Part shown: piece after piece, positions 10,633-20,991 of the stretch
Layout: each line of letters begins with the position of its first letter
Numbering within the stretch: position 1 is the first letter of the stretch
Assembly: GCA_037355855.1 (NCBI GenBank)
Contig: CM074765.1
Location: forward strand, 868,001 to 932,000
Length of the DNA stretch: 64,000 bases
Source: Pseudo-nitzschia pungens
Lineage: Eukaryota > Bacillariophyta > Bacillariophyceae > Bacillariales > Bacillariaceae
Direction of reading: 5' to 3'
The notes under the pieces: generated by a model
What the model was told of the DNA's origin: nothing
Seen by the model: the letters and a program-made list of their open reading frames with translations, nothing else
Database searches by the model: none
Program-made: the position numbers and the translations under genes

Positions 10633-11760
10633 TTAGTATCTATCTTGTGGGTTGTGTTGACGTGTTGGCGTCGATGATCTTCCGCTTTGAGCCCGACGGG
10701 TATATTTCTCTGCAGGTTTCAAAATCTGGAACGAACACATGAGATCGTCGTTTACCGACATCAATGCCGCGGCATTGTCGAATTCTCCACAGTAGTTGGG
10801 GGCAGAGAACAAGGTAACCAATCTTCGACGGGCGAAAAACTCGTATCCGTCTTCTACGACCTGGTGAGCCCGACAGATCAAATCCAAATCGTGCTTTTGC
10901 AAAAACTGGGTCACGATATCTTCGCCAAATGTAAAGGAAACTCCGCGGTCGTTCTCGCCCCATCCATCAATCTGAGGATCGGGATCCGCCCAAATGAGAT
11001 CGCACAAAAGACCTGTGTCGGGAACATCCGTGGGACGTACAATGTTCTGGATTTGGTCCAATCGTGTCAGTTCTGGACTGAGTCCTCCGTGCACACAGAG
11101 GATTTTGTCTTCGATTACCGCAGCTACTGGCAAACAATTGAAGACGTCCGTGAACGTCTTCCACATCTTGATGGAGAAACGCCTCTTGCATTCATCGTAG
11201 AAACCATAAATGCGATTGATCGAGGCACACTCGTGGTTCCCTCGAATGCAAAAGAAATTCTCGGGATACTTGATCTTGTACGCTAGTACCAAGCAGGCAC
11301 ACTCGATGCTTTGCTTGCCTCGATCGACGTAATCTCCCAGAAATAAATAATTGGCATCAGGTGGGTAACCTCCGTATTCAAACAGGCGGAGCAGATCATA
11401 GTACTGGCCATGGACATCGCCAACAATCTTGATTGGCGCTTTCAGTTCGAGCAACATCGGTTGAAACATCATAATATCGCGAGACCGGAGACAAATCATC
11501 TTCATCTCGGCTTCCGTCAGATCGACTACAAGCCTTCCGGGCCTAGCGCCACGGACGCTGTGGAATCACGAGGAGTAACGAAAAGAAGAGCTTCAGATCC
11601 GAAAGAATCTGCAGATGATTTCCTGTCCGGTGTGTTTACAGCACCCTCTTTGGATGTGCATGCACCTTCTTTCCCATCAAACCTACCTCAGAAGTTTTTC
11701 GATGACTACGTCAATCGGATCAAAAGACGCCTCGGTTTCCCCACCTTTATTGCTCGACAT
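10633..11760 (-). CDS. Serine/threonine protein phosphatase PP1 catalytic subunit (one intron)
   Basis: Two exons: 11687-11760 (start ATG at 11760, 24 codons plus 2 bases) and 10633-11557, giving 332 residues. The junction reads ...[16 protein letters not shown], matching the N-terminus of PP1 (IIxRLLEVRGxRPG). All metal and catalytic motifs are present: GDVHGQ, GDYVDRG, GNHE, the HGGLSP block, [20 protein letters not shown] and the [11 protein letters not shown] loop. The region around [11 protein letters not shown] and the C-terminal [10 protein letters not shown] are PP1-specific rather than PP2A-like. PP1 dephosphorylates Ser/Thr substrates chosen by regulatory subunits in nucleus and cytoplasm (cell cycle, splicing, glycogen). 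The C-terminal tail keeps a Thr-Pro-x-Arg (TPTR) of the type phosphorylated by CDKs in other PP1s. No defects seen. Confidence 0.97.
11558..11686 (-). other. Spliceosomal intron of the PP1 gene
   Basis: 129 bases with a GTAGGT donor next to ...CTTCTGAG and a TTCCACAG acceptor. Without it the upstream frame hits a TGA three codons before the conserved VRGARPG block. Removing it joins the phosphatase N-terminus in frame. Confidence 0.92.
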
Positions 11761-13218
11761 CTTGGATTTCGTATTGATGATAATATTATGGAGCTTCAGG
11801 GGTTCGATCACAATTTTCCTGCCCATAAGGTAAGCAGAAAGCATTGGGGAAAAATTCTGAATTGTGAACGGATGAAAACATGTGAAAGATTGGCACGAAC
11901 ATGTTTTTGGGCCTGGAGAAATGGCCTTTTCACAATGCCATGTAATTACCTAACGTAGATACGCATTAGAACTAGGAATAAGGTAATGCCGTTGGATGCA
12001 CATTGGGCATATGTATCATGGTGTGTGTTTGATGGATCATGACAGTTGTCCATGAGAAGAGCATCCATAATATAGTAGTAGTAATACTAATAGTAAGTTT
12101 GAAAGTTGCTAGTACTAGTAGTGGGGGAGCAGAATGCATTCTGCCTACAGGAATTGCGTCCATGCCAGTTGTGTCCTTTGTTAGAAAGAAAAAAGAATAG
12201 ATCATTCTTCTCTGCATGCCAATGCGGAGGAGGAGGCACTGGGGATAAATTGCTGTCGACTTAGTTTTAAACGTTGATGAAAAAGTCAACAAAAGCGGTT
12301 CCCATTTTGACAGTCTCAAATAATTTGCTTCTTGACTGTCCAGCATTTTCCTTGACACCGCTGCGAGGCCCTTGCATGATAGCGTAATAACGGCACCAGA
12401 CCGTGGCGTTCCTCAAAATGCTTTGGTTTGGTAGTTGCTGGGATCGATCCTGGCGTTTTGCGTCACACCTCTTGGTGTTCGGCAGGTGTATGGAACATGA
12501 CCTGGTTGAATCGTTGACCACCGTGCCATGTGTCTCCCCCTCCGCATTGTTTCCACTGTGACGGGATGATGTGTTTTCTTGACTATTATTATGGATTGTT
12601 ATTGACACATTCGTCGGATTAGCCCTGCTGAGGAGGGCATAGGCTATTAGTACTGCTGATACTTGCCAAATCTCAAGAATTGTTTGCCTATTCCGTTCCT
12701 CTCGGTGCCGAAAGATTTTGTCTGTCCTGTCATCGGTTGCTCGTCCTTGGTGATGGCAAGTGATGAACCTCAAAATGCCATTAGGGCAAGCACGTATGCT
12801 TTGGGGGTTGTGCTGTTCGGTACTTGCGAAACTGTTCACACCTCAGTAAAGGTGTCAACAGTAAGATTCACATGGGGATGCTGCATTTACAGCTATATCA
12901 GGTACTACTACAATTTGAATCTGATGACTGAATCAAAGATTTTCTCTTTTGACTCACACGGAGTACGTGTAGCTAACCAACCTGACACGGTACTTCTACT
13001 ATTACGAACGTGAAAGTACCTAGAATTCTTTACACAAAATGTAACATTCCAAGTGTTTATTCCCCTTTAGCATTTTGACTTCTTTTTGCCTTTCTCGTTT
13101 GTTGAGTTCTAAGCTCTTTCGTCGCATTGTGAAAGTTAACCGCAAAGAACTTGCCTGACGGTCCTGAGTTCGAATACAGTGTTAGGTATTGAACTGATCT
13201 AGCTCGTTCCATTTAACA
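11761..13218. other. Long spacer, no supported gene
   Basis: About 1.45 kb. A minus-strand frame of 190 codons at 12267-12839 is open but has no recognisable domain and ordinary spacer composition, so it is not called. ACTAGTAGTAATACTAATAG-like repeats occur at 12075-12125. Promoter sequence for PP1 should lie just right of 11760. Confidence 0.45.
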
Positions 13219-13779
13219 TTAGACCACTTTTTGGCGCTTGGTGGCAGCGACCGCAGATACCTTGGCTTCGGAATAGTCTTTGTGCTTCTCATTGTCGTGG
13301 TCGTGATCGTCTGCCATGAGATTTATCCGCGCCTTTTCCTGGATCTGCGATATGATCTTGTACTCGAGAGAAGTGACACGATCCTGGAGACGACTCAACT
13401 CCACCTTGTTCGTTGCGAGCTCCTCCTCGTTTTCTTGGAGAGAGTCCTTGAGCGTCTTGAGTCTTCCCTGAAGCTCCCGCCAGTTCGCCGACTGCTTGGC
13501 ATCGGAACCGTCGCAGTCGTCCTCCGCGAGTATCTTGGCCTTTTCCTGGATTCCGGTCAGGATTTTGTTCTCGAGAGAAGAGACACGATTCTGCAGGCGC
13601 AGCACCTTTGCCTTGCTGGTTGCGAGATCCTCTTCGTTCAGCCTCATAGACTCATTGATGGCATCTAGTTTTCGTTCTTTCCACGTCTTTTCATTATGGC
13701 TCGGGGTCTCTTGTGCGTCCTGGGCTTGGTCATTCTTGTTCGTCGGATCGACAGCACCATTGCTAGTTCTTTTCGCCAT
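13219..13779 (-). CDS. Small coiled-coil protein with an internal duplication
   Basis: 186 residues from the ATG at 13779, preferred because upstream in-frame sequence is low-complexity Lys/Gln/Asn. The protein is charged, without Cys or membrane segments. It contains two copies of a ~50-residue heptad-patterned unit: residues 37-86 and 106-156, aligned at NEEDLATSK/NEEELATNK, LQNRVSSLENKI/LQDRVTSLEYKI and QEKAKI/QEKARI. The 69-residue offset indicates tandem duplication of a coiled-coil segment plus linker. The tail is His/Asp-rich, then basic (ATKRQKVV), possibly a nuclear signal. Function unknown; it probably dimerises. It could be a fragment of a larger family of diatom coiled-coil proteins. 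Confidence 0.72.
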   Translation of the reverse strand: MAKRTSNGAVDPTNKNDQAQDAQETPSHNEKTWKERKLDAINESMRLNEEDLATSKAKVLRLQNRVSSLENKILTGIQEKAKILAEDDCDGSDAKQSANWRELQGRLKTLKDSLQENEEELATNKVELSRLQDRVTSLEYKIISQIQEKARINLMADDHDHDNEKHKDYSEAKVSAVAATKRQKVV

Positions 13780-14639
13780 GTCGCTCTTTGTTTTTGTTTT
13801 TGTCCGAAAATACTGTAGATTGATTCGATTCTGATGGATGTTCCTCTGGGGTAACGATAACGAACAATACGTCGTGATTGTTGTTGGAATGTTCCGGATT
13901 TGTTTTTGTTTTTGCCCAATATCGGTTGATGTGGTGCAAGGGAGGGCCTTGGAACTTCTCAAAGCAAGCACCCCGTTGCACTCCTACCGTAAGAATTACT
14001 GTACTAGCGTAACCTGACGCCAAATTATTTTTCCTGGTGTTCTGCTATCTCTTAGAAAGTTTTGGCGCGAATCGCGGAACAGTATTATGACGTTATCATA
14101 CGAGAACCCGTAGGTAAGTATCCCGTACAGCATGTAAGATCTTATTCGTGTAAGGTTTACTCTACGGAATGGACAAAAAAGTCTTTGTCGACGGCCAAAA
14201 AACAAAAAAGAGCTCTCCGTTGGCATATTACGAAGTACTTCGGTAATTTTGATTCAGAGTTTTTATTTTTAGTTTCTTTCCAATGACGCACGAGCTACCG
14301 GTATGGTTTTTAAAAATAAAAAAAGTCCCTACCGTAGTCCAACAAGTCAATCGAAGGTCAAACAAAATCTCAAAAAAATTCCTTACGCCATGCATCGCTG
14401 GACGATGAACGTCACTGCGATCACATGAAGGCGCTCGTGATAACGGAAAACCAGAAGCCAGCGGTTGAAGAAAAATACTCGTACAGAACCATCTGCCATC
14501 TCCCATTCCAATCTGTTTTTCGATCCATGCAGTCGGTGGTAGCAACACTCGTCTGTTTCTGTAGTCGAAAGGGGTCGAACATCCCAGATTCCAGTGATTG
14601 AATCGGCGCGAAGTGAAAGGCAGTCGGAGAAGAAAGAGA
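13780..14639. other. Divergent spacer
   Basis: Upstream region of the small coiled-coil gene (-) and the methyltransferase gene (+). No gene seen. It contains poly-T/poly-A tracts near 14260-14320 and TACGGTA/GTAAGGTTTAC words near 14105-14165. Confidence 0.5.
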
Positions 14640-15632
14640 ATGATGATGGCAGAAGCTCGGGGGAATGCAGCAGATTCGTCGTCGGCACCAATCGCTCCAG
14701 TCCTGTTGCGCATCCTCCTCTTGGTGTGTTTCTTGCCAGTTACAATGAGTTTCACAGTGATATCATCGCCATCCACCGCCGTCCGGACGTCGTTGGCGGT
14801 AGCATCGACCTCCATCGCTCCGGAACTATCCTGCGAACGAAAAGCATACGCAGTCGACGTCATCGACCGTGTCTTTGGAAAGGAAGATTCCGGGACATGG
14901 GACGATCGTCGCGAAGCCGCGAGGGCGACCACTCTGGACAAGAACGACAACGAGGAAAACGGAAAAAACAACAACGATCCTACCCACCGACTCCTCGAAA
15001 ACATTCCGGACCACGAATTGGTCTACGGGGAACTGGGAATCGAGGCCCTGGCGACGATTTTGGATGCTGTTGGGGTCCGAGAGGGCGACGTCTTTCTGGA
15101 CATTGGGAGCGGCGACGGATTGCTGGTGATCGGTGCGGCTCTTCTGTATAACGGCTACCTTAGGGCGGCGCGGGGGATCGAGATTGTTCCGGAATTGTAC
15201 CAGCGCTCCCTCGGATTCCGGGACAGATTTGCGGAAATTCTTCGAGACGAGGGAAACGACGGCCGTGCGGAGGGAGACGGTGAGTCGGCAGAAGTTTCCT
15301 TCCATCTCGGAAACATATACGATGCAAACGTCAATGACCACGAAAACAACGGGACAGGGGGATCGTCCTCGTCCCTGAATTTCTCCGAGTCTACGCTGGC
15401 CGTCTGCTTCGCCACGACCTGGTCCAATAACATTCCCGGCAAGAAACTGGATCGCCTGTCGAGGGTGCTCGGTCAGGGAGGATCATCGGAGCTGCCCACC
15501 GGTGCGAGGCTGGTCATCATCGACGGAGTCTTGGAGCCCTCGAGGGATGGATACACCTACGAAGGGGAACTCAAGCTCCGTTGCCCCGACACAGCGCCGT
15601 ACTCGATTGCACGATTGTACACGAGAGTATAA
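14640..15632 (+). CDS. SAM-dependent methyltransferase (DOT1-like Rossmann fold) with N-terminal signal-like segment
   Basis: 330 residues from the first ATG of a Met triplet at 14640; the frame is open upstream only by virtue of a TTG. Residues about 20-38 form a hydrophobic stretch (LLRILLLVCFLPVTM) followed by SF, resembling a diatom signal peptide or plastid-type presequence. The catalytic core carries SAM motif I VFLDIGSGDGLLV, then an acidic end of beta-2 (GIEIVPE), as in DOT1-type and related small-molecule methyltransferases. The preceding PDHELVYGELG block is common in stramenopile proteins annotated as DOT1-like. A later strand reads LAVCFATTW in place of the D/N-PP-Y motif, so the substrate is unlikely to be the usual histone site. 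Substrate unknown. Single exon, no defects. Confidence 0.8.
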   Translation: MMMAEARGNAADSSSAPIAPVLLRILLLVCFLPVTMSFTVISSPSTAVRTSLAVASTSIAPELSCERKAYAVDVIDRVFGKEDSGTWDDRREAARATTLDKNDNEENGKNNNDPTHRLLENIPDHELVYGELGIEALATILDAVGVREGDVFLDIGSGDGLLVIGAALLYNGYLRAARGIEIVPELYQRSLGFRDRFAEILRDEGNDGRAEGDGESAEVSFHLGNIYDANVNDHENNGTGGSSSSLNFSESTLAVCFATTWSNNIPGKKLDRLSRVLGQGGSSELPTGARLVIIDGVLEPSRDGYTYEGELKLRCPDTAPYSIARLYTRV

Positions 15633-15809
15633 CGATGCATGCCATCCCTAATGCTTTTGCAGTTTCATTGCGGTTGCTACATGTGCACAAACGAAAGACA
15701 ATTTTCGTCTCCGAATCTCCTTGTTGCCCGAGTGACCTTCCTGTCAACACGATTGATTCCTCGATGTCACCAGATTCACTGGTGTTGTTTTCCCTGTTCA
15801 TATTAGTTT

Positions 15810-16860
15810 CACAACTCTTGTCGTCCAGGCCCCACCAAAAAGAGATAGCTCCGGTTGGGATGCAAGTTGTGGATAACAACCGCGAGGGTGAGCACCAATA
15901 TCGTATCGATCACCTGGACGAACACCTTTTCCCATCCCAACAGTCCACTGGTAAAAATTAGCACTGGATGGTCCTGGCCATAATGGCAGCCGTAGAAGCG
16001 GTAGCGAGGGCCATGCGCCATCCCAACTTGTTGTAGAAAACCACCATCCCTAACAGGTTTGCCAACGAACATCAACACAACTCGGGTGACATTCTTCGTC
16101 TCTTTGCTTTCTGTTCCTTCTGGGAGTTACCAGAACCACTGGTAGATCTTTCCGTAGCTTTCGTTTCTGAAGTAGATTTCCCATCCCATCTTCTATTTGT
16201 GGTTCTATTAGTGATGCTGGCAACATTTGGTGGCAACGACGTCGTTCGGTGTTCGATGGATTGCAGTGGATAGGTCGCAGCGATGCGGTCGGTGGCGAAC
16301 ACCAAAAACAAACACTCTTCGAGTGATGCTCTCTGTTGTGACGGTTTCGATTCGAACGACAACGAATGCTCGTGCGGAAATGTTCACAAGACCATTCCGC
16401 GAACCATTGTGCGAGTAATATAGATATCAGCAGAAGCAGCGGTAGGAATCTCGTACCAAATCGAGGTGATCCATTCATGATGGCTTTTGACATTTCCTTC
16501 ATCACTATCGTTGAAACCAAACAAAACGTTGTCAAATGCGTGGATGCGTTCGGGAACTTCTGTCGCAATCGGCGTCGTGATTCCTCCAAAATATCTCTGT
16601 GATTTTTGCATCTAATCCTACGGAATCATCACCGTCGCGTTCAGAGCTACGTTTTTGGATGGATTTCCCTGTTGGGTAAAAAGCTTCCGCTTCCACGAAC
16701 CACCAACGGGTCGAATGAGCTTCTCATTTTTCTTTCGATCGAAGCAATCGACTTCGATCTTCTCGTTCAGTTCGGTCGATGATACCCACATGGTGCAAGA
16801 GGTGACACCACAGAAAGATGAAGACTGGTCTCCGTGAAATCGAAGAGTTTCTCCCAGGAA
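15810..16860 (-). pseudogene. Decayed membrane-protein gene with in-frame stops and frame changes
   Basis: Coding-like sequence runs leftwards from about 16860 but is broken. One frame gives a polar Cys-containing domain (16660-16850) and, after two TAG codons at about 16630, a domain with PTAASADIYI (16400-16610). It then meets a TGA; shifting frame restores a Val-rich beta-strand-like stretch (about 16270-16400). Other frames then supply basic and hydrophobic segments, including NLLGMVVFYNKLGWRM (about 16010-16060) and a membrane-like FVQVIDTILVLTLAVVI ending at about 15810. Each piece shows coding-type codon bias (G-rich first positions), yet no single frame or plausible intron set joins them. 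I therefore read it as a pseudogene of a membrane protein with two C-terminal spans. Heavy sequencing error is an alternative. The family is not recognised. Confidence 0.45.
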
Positions 16861-18359
16861 TCAGAATGTACTGGCTAGGTCAGAAGATTGCGTTGTCAAC
16901 CGTACAATCACAGAACGGGTTGACGGCATTTGCACGCGAAAGTAGGAGTAAGGTTACGGTAAGATTACCGTTGTATCGTATAAGGTAAGTTACGTGTAGG
17001 AACCGTATTTCAATTATTTTTAAAAAAAAAACAGTACGGTAAGTTCACTCTATCGTTCAACTTCCTGTTTAGTGGTCATCATTTTCCGGTATCTTTGCTG
17101 TGATCAGCAGGGGAGTCATTCAGCGCTCACGCGCAAAGTGTCTGATACCAGCATTCGATCATGTTGTTGTAAGTGCTGTGAACATGGCTGAGCCGAGTGA
17201 AAAAATTGGTCGACTGAACCCATACACTTGGTACGGTATTTGTTCCCATAAGATCTTACGATGTACTGTACGGTAAGAAGGAAGTATGGATCACGAGTGG
17301 CACCCGAATCACTTAGAAGTCTGGGGACGCGGAACCGCAAATCGTTGCCAGAGGAATCGATGATGAATGAAGCTTCAAAAGGAAAGGTAGAACTTTTTGC
17401 CATCATGCTATAGTGAAAACACGGTTGCTTCCCACTGCTACCGCATGGCAATTGCAATGGTACGAAGAGCAACAATAGCAATCGAATGTACTCTGACGAT
17501 TCGGAGCTGCCGATGCTGCTGTCGTCGTTGTCCTCCTCGTATCGGTTCTGACAGTCACCGCTGGCCCACGCCCCATCCCCAGTACTCTGTTTTGAAATCC
17601 AGTATCCGAATCGATCTTGAAATTATTTATATATCCATCAGCATCGGGAATAGAGTCAACAGCGTTGACAGCCACGCGAAAACATTCGCGATCAGTTTCT
17701 CCGTTCTGAAGTTTTCTGCGTTTGAAAGAGACAGTAGCGTTCCCGCCGTGGTTGGAGTTATCACCAATGATAGTGCATCTGTTGTTTGAGTTATATACTC
17801 TCATGTTTGGAGTCGACATTGTTTTGGCCAATATATCTATCGGTAGTCCTAGGAGGGGGAATGTTGAAAGTTCTGTGACGCTAAACGAGATGCGTAGCGT
17901 ATGATGTATGTTTTGTGTCGGAAGAATTGAAAGAAGTCTTTGCCGATGTTATGCCGATACCTCGTAAGGCTTACAGTAAGATTACGCTCCTACCGCTACG
18001 TGAACCCCAACAGTTGGGCTGACTGCACGATTACGTAGAATTACGTACCGGTAATCTATCTTACTTTTTATCGGAATTTTTACTTCGTTTTTCGAAGAAA
18101 AAATTGTCCAACGTGATCGTAGGGCACAGGTATCTTTGTACCTGGTACGTTCGCTTACGGTCGTCAGCTGCCCGCCAGTGCACTGGCATCCTGGTTGATG
18201 TGACGTCGACACGACCTACCGGTAATTCCAACCGTAGATCCAACAACGTCGAACAGACGACATCGAGAACACAATTCTGACGTCCAGAGCTGCATAACCT
18301 TACCGTAAGGTTACCGTAAATTACTGCCTTCACATAGCGCAAAACAGTCCGAAGTACGA
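16861..18359. other. Spacer rich in TACGGTA/GTAAGGTTAC words
   Basis: Apart from the possible degraded sequence, no gene is seen. Words such as ACCTTACCGTAAGGTTACC (18297-18316) form imperfect palindromes; similar words occur at 16945-16990 and 17255-17280. Confidence 0.5.
17116..17831 (-). pseudogene. Possible degraded coding sequence
   Basis: Two overlapping frames on the minus strand look partly coding: 17403-17831 (starts with ATG, 142 codons, Asn/Cys-rich) and 17116-17481 (contains SSTFPFEASFIIDSSGNDLRF). They are offset by one base, so a single product would need a frame change near 17450. No domain is recognised. It lies just upstream of, and on the same strand as, the decayed gene at 15.8-16.9 kb, and may share its history. 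Low confidence. Confidence 0.22.
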
Positions 18360-19580
18360 GTATCTTAACTTAAAAGTATCTTACCTGTAGTAAGGTACTG
18401 CGTGCCACAAATTTCCAGTTTACATAATTGGCATGCATCCTAGTGCAGATGAGCATAACCTTGTATTCTGCATCTGCTCGAGTCTCATTTATTTTGGGTT
18501 GGAGCAGAAGAAAAAACATTACTAGTAGTCGTGAGTGACGATCTCCAGGAAATTGTGATAACGTAGTAGTATTTTTCATTTGCTCTCCATTGTAGCGGTG
18601 GTGCATGATAGAGTACACAGTGGCCTGGGACCTACTAACGGAGGCAATAACTGCATTATTTTAGGTCATCAGTACTACTAACCTCAACACCACCTGCTAT
18701 GTTGTAATTGTGCATCTCAACCTAAAACCTCAAGGATTAAGAGGCAAAACATGAACCTTGAACCACAAGGTGCTGCAAAATAATTGAAGACTGATAAAAA
18801 CAATTTATCCTCAGCCTCCAACCTAATATTGAAAGGGTGTACTTTTTGAAAACTGCCAACCTCAAGGTTTTCATATTGAGCCAAAAAAAATGATTTGAAA
18901 ACCAATTTTTACCAATCTTTTACTGGCTTTTCCTGGCTCACAAAAACTCAATTTTCATCTGCTCAAGGAGCCATCCAAAACAATATTGAATGCTCACAAT
19001 TAACATTCTTGTGTACCAAGAATAGAACAGAGGCAAAGGATCTGGCATTTGAGTTTGTCATTTTGTTTTCAAAAAGAGCCATTTTTATGATTGTCAGCAC
19101 TACTTAAGTTGAAAATTACCATTGGACACTACTACTACTACTCAATGTATTAGTACTATTACTAGTACTATCGGAATGAAGAATAGAAATGCTATATAAA
19201 TTGCATAAAAAATCTATTGACAAGCTCAACAGCAAAATCTAATAAGATACAAGAACCTTGTAACAGTATTAAGCTGAATGTGAGATTTAATACCACACTA
19301 CTACTAGCTAGAGGGTAATGCTCCCATCCCATGTTTTGTATTGCTAGCTAATTGGGAAGCACTTCTTGTCAAGATTATCATGGGGAATACTTTCAGTGAA
19401 ATCATTCATTTAAAATTAACTACACAGAGATGTAATACATCAATCTTTGGGAGCTTGAAACCACAAACAGATTGTTGGGTTTTGTCCTTCACAACTCATC
19501 AGTCAACCAACCAACTACTAGTAGTCCTCGTAGTACTACTACATCCTAACTAGTAGTACTACTACTCCTTGTACTACATT
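18360..19580. repeat. AT-rich island with ACTAGTAGTA-type repeats
   Basis: About 1.2 kb of low-GC DNA with no gene, bearing clusters of self-complementary triplet words (TACTACTAGTAGTA and variants) at 18520-18535, 19125-19165, 19295-19315 and 19515-19570. Similar islands lie at 30.1-31.3, 44.2-44.9 and 61.9-62.5 kb. Nature unknown: remnants of a mobile element or a structural AT-rich class. Confidence 0.6.
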
Positions 19581-20991
19581 GTCAAGGTGGGTCAATCCAA
19601 AAATACAGCAAACATTTGCCTTATTGCTTTGATCACTCGCTTGAGGTGTGTGGGATTTGCACCTTCGATTCTTGAATGAAAAGCTATGGTGTTTGGCATT
19701 GTTCATTTGCAGTTCGTAGCATCAATCGCCATCGTTGTATCTGGCGTTGTACCGTAATCTTACCTGGGACCGGGTACATAACTCTTCTGTGGCTGTGATC
19801 GGACAAAAATTGTGCACGAAGTAACTTACGATAAACCTTACTTGAACTGTATTTTTTGGTTATCGTACAGTACAGTACCGTACTGGTAACTTACGGTAAG
19901 GTTTACTTTTCCTACAGTTTTAATCCACGGTTTTTTAACGGTACGGTATGATGCCAAGAACGTACATACGAACGAATGACGCGTGCCCAAATGCAGGGAT
20001 AAGTTACTGGTAAACCTTATGGTGAACAATTTTGTGGCCCTGGCGGGTCTGTTCGTCCTCTCGCAATCATCGGACCACCAGGAACACCAAATCGAACCTG
20101 CGAATGGTACGTAGTTTTTATGTTCGACTTACTTACAAGATGGATTCACACTTCGGGGTTAGTAACAGACTGACGGGAAGTACGTCGTACACGTAATCTT
20201 ACTTTCGTATTACACTAATAATACACCATTTTAATGATACCTACACATCCTCCCCGTACTTCACATACTTCGTATCTATTACTGTCATCATCATAATGGC
20301 GAAAATTAGATGACGTCATATTTTCACGGGTTTAGTATGTTTTCTACAGTATCTGTATATGGTATTTTGTTTGATTTTTCAAAATATAGCGACTTATTTG
20401 CCCAACAGCATTACGGTGCCTCGTAATAGAACCTGTAGGAATCGTGGATAGCGTCACTGCCCTATTTTAGACGTTAAATTACATCCAATCGACCGTTACA
20501 CGTCCCGCTACAAAAATTCTTTCAAATGTATTTGTTGCTACCAGACCCCAGCATTGCTTTTCCCTCATCCATGAAAGGAGCTTGTGGTGAACGGCTACTT
20601 TTTAAAATAAGTTTTGAAATGTACATCGAATCCGCCTGAATTCCGTACTGAAACCGTTTAGATACGATTGCTTTGTCACACTTCACGCGTGATACTATCA
20701 TAGTAATTTGTTTGGAATCGTGGAACGGGTCTTGACTTGCGTGACCGACTGGCGTGGAAGGCCATTGTCAAAGCCAACGGCTCGCTGAATCTTTCAAAGA
20801 TGCAATATTTCATTGCTTTTCACGAAGAAATGCGACAACTTGTTTCGAAATGATTTTGCTGGACCGAAATACGTCGATCCGATAATGTTCTCACAATTCA
20901 AACACTCGAGCAACAAAAACACAAGTTGAACGAGCACACAACCATTCTTCTATACTTTTTTTCAAAAACAAGAATAGAGTAATACATCAAA
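19581..20991. other. Upstream region of the silicon transporter gene
   Basis: 1.4 kb without a gene. Its first half repeats TACGGTA/GTAAGGTTTAC words (19752-19768, 19860-19910, 19935-19950). The last ~60 bases before the start codon are A/C/T-rich (CTTTTTTTCAAAAACAAGAATAG), as in a 5-prime leader of a highly expressed diatom gene. The regulatory elements that respond to silicic acid or the cell cycle should lie here, but I cannot point to one. Confidence 0.5.

Noticed and set aside
12267..12839. 190-codon minus-strand frame
   Set aside because: No domain, spacer-like composition, no sign of codon bias; kept only as a remark.
13140..13195. tRNA-like GAGTTCGAATAC (B-box-like)
   Set aside because: No cloverleaf or A box at the proper distance could be drawn.
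16380..16400. Selenocysteine readthrough of TGA codons in the decayed gene
   Set aside because: Two TAG stops and frame changes are also present and no SECIS-like element was seen downstream, so decay is simpler.
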